DNA of 64,000 nucleotides from Sphingomonas sp. (GTDB lineage Bacteria; Pseudomonadota; Alphaproteobacteria; Sphingomonadales; Sphingomonadaceae): NCBI RefSeq assembly GCF_019746665.1, contig NZ_JAIERS010000007.1, forward strand, positions 97,240-161,239. The letters run 5' to 3'. This document shows positions 58,119 to 64,000 of the stretch, piece after piece (positions within the stretch are counted from its first letter, which is position 1; every line of letters starts with the position of its first letter). The notes beneath the pieces were generated by a model, which was given only the letters and a program-made list of their open reading frames with translations, was not told the DNA's origin and made no database searches. The translations under genes and the position numbers were made by a program.

Positions 58119-59249
58119 CTAGCGCAGCACAGCAAGCGGGTTTACCAGCCGCACATCGTGCATCTGATTGAGGTAGGCTTCATAATAACCCTTGTGCGAG
58201 GCCCCCACAATCGCGAGCAGGCGGGTACCCGGTTGACGCCCCAACACGTCGCGGATGTTGCTGACCATCCGCAAGTTGCGCGTCTCCCAATAGCCGACAT
58301 ATTGCCGCCCATAGCCCTTTGCCGATGGCTCAACCAGCGCCGCGCCGAAGTCCGATCGATAGGCCACAGCCGGCGCGCCCGGCGCGTTGTAGGCGCGGTA
58401 CATCTGGAGCACCCCGTCCGGCGCGGCGAGGTTCTGTTCCAACCAGGTGCTTTCGGCGATCCGTGCCTTGGTCGCTGGGTTGTCCCACGCTTGGCTGATC
58501 GCCTTTCCCGCGGCTTCGCGCTCGGCGGGACTGACTGCATCGGGGGTGTCCGCCGAGTGATCGTCGACGCTCCACAAACGCTCCAGCCCAAGCCTGGCCG
58601 CGAGCGCCGCGGCCACGCTGTTGGTCTCGTTCGCGCGGTCAACCGCTTGATCGAGTGTCTTGACGAGCTCATCGGTCAAGCCGTCGGCGGCGCGACGCTC
58701 GCTTGGCGGCAGCCGCAGCCATTGGACCAGCGCCGACCCCGGTTCACCAGCCGCAAGGAAGAGCAGCGCAAGGTGCCGCCGCTGGTCATGGCTCGGTTGG
58801 ATCGGCCATGCGGCTAGCAGCCGTTCCACCTCGGCATTGGCGGCGGGCACATCCAAGCCGGTCGCGCGACCGGCGACGGTAGGATCGGGGCAGTATTCCT
58901 TAACGGTCTCGGCATAGCGGAACAGATAGCGGCGCAGGCTATCACATTGCAGACCGGAGAGATTTTCGGTCGCGATCGCGGTCGGCTGCCACCCGGCCAG
59001 CCGGTCGAGCAGCGGCGCGAGCATAGCCGGTGTTGGCCGCTGCTTGAGCTGCGACAGGTGCGGTGTGCCGAGCACAAGCACTTCATTCGGCTTGCCGACC
59101 GGTGGCCCCTTGAGCTGCTCGGGTCGGAAGCTGGGTTGGTAAGCCTGCGCGACAGCCGGCGCCGGGAGCGATAGGCAAGAGCACAGCGCCCCCGCCAAGG
59201 CCACCCGTGCCCTAACCCATAATCGTTTTTCCCGTCTGTTCCGCACCAT
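58119..59249 (-). CDS. DUF5694-type exported protein
   Basis: A 376-residue protein. MVRNRREKRLWVRARVALAGALC is a positively charged start followed by a signal sequence ending near AVAQA. The family marks are EVLVLGTPHLSQLKQ near the front, ENLSGLQCDSLRRY, and LLAIVGASHKGYYEAYL near the end. These are the GTPHL and GxSH phrases of the TraB/GumN-related DUF5694 group, thought to be hydrolases. Base composition is a little lower in G+C than in the neighbouring genes. The gene is bracketed by 18-base direct repeats (58051-58068 and 59327-59344), as if inserted next to the MBL gene. Confidence 0.85.
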   Translation of the reverse strand: MVRNRREKRLWVRARVALAGALCSCLSLPAPAVAQAYQPSFRPEQLKGPPVGKPNEVLVLGTPHLSQLKQRPTPAMLAPLLDRLAGWQPTAIATENLSGLQCDSLRRYLFRYAETVKEYCPDPTVAGRATGLDVPAANAEVERLLAAWPIQPSHDQRRHLALLFLAAGEPGSALVQWLRLPPSERRAADGLTDELVKTLDQAVDRANETNSVAAALAARLGLERLWSVDDHSADTPDAVSPAEREAAGKAISQAWDNPATKARIAESTWLEQNLAAPDGVLQMYRAYNAPGAPAVAYRSDFGAALVEPSAKGYGRQYVGYWETRNLRMVSNIRDVLGRQPGTRLLAIVGASHKGYYEAYLNQMHDVRLVNPLAVLR

Positions 59250-59326
59250 TGCTGGATATCACCGCTGTATTGCATAGACAACACAGATCATCACAGCGCG
59301 CAGCCGAAAATTGGGGCACCGGGGCG

Positions 59327-59344
59327 GCGGTCATGGGCGGGGTG
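59327..59344. repeat. 18-base direct repeat, copy 2 (upstream of the DUF5694 gene)
   Basis: Identical to 58051-58068 and in the same orientation. It lies in a 170-base region between the DUF5694 gene and the small lipoprotein gene that otherwise contains no gene I can support. It still has the ATG (on the minus strand) but no open frame behind it. Confidence 0.8.
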
Positions 59345-59419
59345 TGACGATGGCGCCCGTCGCTGGCAAATCGCGCACGCGCGATGGCTGGGTACCAGCA
59401 TCAAGGCTTTGCCCCCTCG

Positions 59420-59782
59420 TCAGCACGGACCATGCGAGAAAAGCCCTTCCCGTCGCTTGGTATAGCATTTGGCGGGCATCGGCAGGTCACGGGCCTTGCT
59501 CGGAAGCGAATATCCCCAGCCGCCGTCAAAATCATGCCGGACGATGATCTCGACGCCCCAGCCAAAAACGATGACTTCCTTCGGATCGATACTGGCGATC
59601 GCTGGCGGCAATCGTTCGATGGGAACAGCCGAAGAGCCTCGGCCGCTCGGCGGATATGTCGCGCGCAACTGCCGCGCCTCGCGGACCATCGCGTCGGCCG
59701 TGGCGTCATTGATCGATGGCAGCCAGCACCCACCGAGCAGCGCAAGCCCGATAAGCAGTGGCGCTCGTAGGCCAGGCTTCAT
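59420..59782 (-). CDS. Small lipoprotein of unknown function
   Basis: A 120-residue protein with a lipobox (LLGGC, Cys 19) after a short signal peptide ([19 protein letters not shown]). The mature part has a basic and Pro-rich region, then [20 protein letters not shown] and a tail with two further cysteines ([17 protein letters not shown]). It starts 6 bases after the stop of the acyl-CoA ligase, and its ribosome-binding site (GAGGGGGA) overlaps that stop. No family is recognised. Confidence 0.7.
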   Translation of the reverse strand: MKPGLRAPLLIGLALLGGCWLPSINDATADAMVREARQLRATYPPSGRGSSAVPIERLPPAIASIDPKEVIVFGWGVEIIVRHDFDGGWGYSLPSKARDLPMPAKCYTKRREGLFSHGPC

Positions 59783-59788
59783 TCCCCC

Positions 59789-61375
59789 TCAAGCCGCCGT
59801 CGCTAGCCGATACTCCCGATACTGCTCCCGAAGCGCGGTCTTCAGCAATTTCCCCGTCGCCGAGTGCGGCAGCGCGTCGACGAACAAAATCTCGTCCGGC
59901 AGCCACCATTTCGCGACCTGCGCCGCGAGATGCGCGCGCACATCCTCGGCGCTCACCTCGGCGCCCGGCTTTTTCACCACCAGCAGCAGCGGGCGCTCGT
60001 CCCATTTGGGGTGCGGCACGCCGATCGCCGCCGCTTCCGCCACGCCGGCGCAGCCAACCGCCGCATTTTCCAGCTCGACCGAGCTGATCCACTCGCCGCC
60101 CGATTTGATCACGTCCTTGGCGCGATCGGTGATCTGCATCGTGCCGCAGGGGTGGAGCACCGCCACGTCGCCGGTATCGAACCAGCCATCCTCGGTCAGC
60201 GCGGGCGCGTCCGCCTTGAAATAGCGCTTGATGATCCACGGCCCCTTGATCTGGAGCCGGCCCGAGCTGACCCCGTCGCGCGGCTGTTCGCGGCCTTCCT
60301 CGTCCACCACGCGCAGTTCGACGCCGAAAGGAACGCGGCCCTGCTTGCACGTCTGCTCGACCTGTTCCTCGAAGCCCAGGTCGGCCCAATCATGGCTCGG
60401 CGCGCCCATCGTGCCGATCGGGGAGGTTTCGGTCATCCCCCAGGCGTGGTTCACCCGCACGCCCATCCCCATGATTCGCTCGATCATCGCGCGCGGTGCC
60501 GCCGAGCCGCCGATGGTGACGATCTGGAGGTGTTCGGGTCGCACCCCGGTCGCGTCCATATATTGGAACATGCCGAGCCACACCGTCGGCACCCCGGCCG
60601 AATGCGTCACCCGCTCACGGTTCATCAGCTCGCAGAGCACCGCCGGCTCGTTGACCGCCGAATAGACGAACTTGATCCCCGCCGCCGCGCCCGCGAAGGG
60701 CAGGCCCCAGGCGGCCGCGTGGAACATCGGCACCACCGGCAGCGCGACCGCGCGCGTATCGAGCGCGAACACCGCCGGCTGCATCTCGGCGAGCGCGTGG
60801 ATCACGGTCGAGCGATGGGTATAGAGTACGCCCTTGGGATTGCCCGTCGTGCCGCTGGTGTAGCACAGCATGCACGGCTCGCGCTCGCCGCCCTCGACCC
60901 AGGTGTAATCGCCGCTTTCGGAGGCGATCAGCGCGTCGAAGGCCCCGTCGTCGAAGCAGACATAATGCTCGATCGTCGTCCAGCGCGGGCGCATCCGCTC
61001 GACGATCGGCGCGAAGGCCTTGTCGTAGAACAGCACCCGGTCCTCGGCATGGTTGGCGATGTATTCCAGCTGATCGTCGAACAGGCGGGGGTTGATGGTG
61101 TGGATCACCCCGCCCATGCCGATCGCCGCGTACCAGGCGATCAGGTGATGCGCGTGGTTCATCGCGAGCGTCGCGACCCGATCGCCGGGCTTCACCCCGA
61201 GCCGTTCGAGCGCCTGGGCGAGCTTCTTCGCGTCGCGCGCGATCCCCGCCCAATCGGTGCGCGTCTCGCGGCCATCGGCCCAGCGCGTCACGATCTCGCG
61301 GCCGCCATGTTCGCGCGCGGCGTGATCGATCAGCCGCGTCACGCGCAGCTCATAATCCTGCATTTCGCCCAGCAT
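59789..61375 (-). CDS. Fatty-acyl-CoA ligase (AMP-forming)
   Basis: A 528-residue adenylate-forming ligase of medium- or long-chain fatty acids. The ATP loop [12 protein letters not shown] lies near residue 175. [12 protein letters not shown] holds the adenine motif, [10 protein letters not shown] the ribose Asp, and [16 protein letters not shown] the hinge, with the catalytic Lys in [12 protein letters not shown] near the end. It resembles the bacterial FadD/AlkK group. It starts 34 bases after dnaE and may be transcribed with it. Confidence 0.9.
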   Translation of the reverse strand: MLGEMQDYELRVTRLIDHAAREHGGREIVTRWADGRETRTDWAGIARDAKKLAQALERLGVKPGDRVATLAMNHAHHLIAWYAAIGMGGVIHTINPRLFDDQLEYIANHAEDRVLFYDKAFAPIVERMRPRWTTIEHYVCFDDGAFDALIASESGDYTWVEGGEREPCMLCYTSGTTGNPKGVLYTHRSTVIHALAEMQPAVFALDTRAVALPVVPMFHAAAWGLPFAGAAAGIKFVYSAVNEPAVLCELMNRERVTHSAGVPTVWLGMFQYMDATGVRPEHLQIVTIGGSAAPRAMIERIMGMGVRVNHAWGMTETSPIGTMGAPSHDWADLGFEEQVEQTCKQGRVPFGVELRVVDEEGREQPRDGVSSGRLQIKGPWIIKRYFKADAPALTEDGWFDTGDVAVLHPCGTMQITDRAKDVIKSGGEWISSVELENAAVGCAGVAEAAAIGVPHPKWDERPLLLVVKKPGAEVSAEDVRAHLAAQVAKWWLPDEILFVDALPHSATGKLLKTALREQYREYRLATAA

Positions 61376-61409
61376 ATCCGGCTCCCTTTCGATCCGGCGG
61401 GCGTCAGGT

Positions 61410-64000
<2,591 letters not shown>

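Overview
The window is a stretch of high-G+C chromosome that reads as an alphaproteobacterium of the order Sphingomonadales, close to Sphingomonas. The grounds are the gene content and order: aroA-cmk-rpsA-ihfB next to a FYDLN-acid protein, an Rrf2-sufB-C-D-S-T-A operon, an alphaproteobacterial DUF1134/EipA protein, a pyruvate dehydrogenase E2-thioesterase-lpdA string, and two large TonB-dependent receptors. This is inference from gene families, not from a marker gene search. Genes are tightly packed, with many 1-4 base ATGA/GTGA/TGATG overlaps, and few regulatory gaps.

Layout. 1-144: end of a SWIB-domain gene, then a hairpin. 428-8814: an outer-membrane/secreted locus on the + strand, with a frameshifted TonB receptor, a beta-propeller/phosphoesterase fusion, a DUF1800 lipoprotein and a Tat-exported DUF1501 protein. 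8928-9014: tRNA-Leu. 9060-13901 (-): ihfB, rpsA, a small membrane protein, cmk, aroA. 13996-15158 (+): FYDLN-acid protein, tRNA-Ala, a membrane protein. 15148-21109 (-): the complete SUF iron-sulfur cluster operon with its Rrf2 regulator, interrupted by a lower-G+C gene of unknown function between sufB and sufC. 21332-25953 (+): pyrD, gamma-glutamyltransferase, long-chain acyl-CoA synthetase. 25995-28393 (-): DUF4440-type protein and an EAL protein. 28482-30415 (+): moaA, nadK, tRNA-Asn. 30432-33441 (-): a glycosidase/RmlD-reductase fusion and ygfZ. 33465-36072 (+): pyrC, a cupin, then an A+T-rich islet carrying a DUF4145 protein. 36197-42904: EipA-like protein, tRNA-Ser, amidohydrolase, MlaA, and lpdA/thioesterase/E2. 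43027-53842: UspA, M28 peptidase, a TonB receptor with a glycine-rich insert, and a tripartite RND efflux pump. 53847-64000 (-): MATE transporter, ferredoxin-reductase-like flavoprotein, DUF4230 protein, MBL hydrolase, DUF5694 protein, small lipoprotein, acyl-CoA ligase, and dnaE running off the window.

The most unusual structure is a set of nested palindromic repeats. Two lie inside the reading frames of essential genes and are translated in frame: a 159-base (53-codon) multi-hairpin element in dnaE (62425-62583) and an 86-base paired-hairpin element in sufC (18491-18576). The two halves of the sufC element differ at two positions in a compensatory way that preserves each local hairpin. A third palindromic element (44882-44965) sits between convergent genes. 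They resemble in concept the Rickettsia palindromic elements that insert into genes. Other points of interest are the extra gene in the suf operon, the DUF5694 gene bracketed by 18-base direct repeats that include the start codon of its neighbour, the A+T-rich DUF4145 islet, the GH1-like/RmlD fusion, and the TonB receptor-phosphoesterase-DUF1800-DUF1501 locus, whose collective function is unknown. No CRISPR array, prophage, transposase or integrase was seen.
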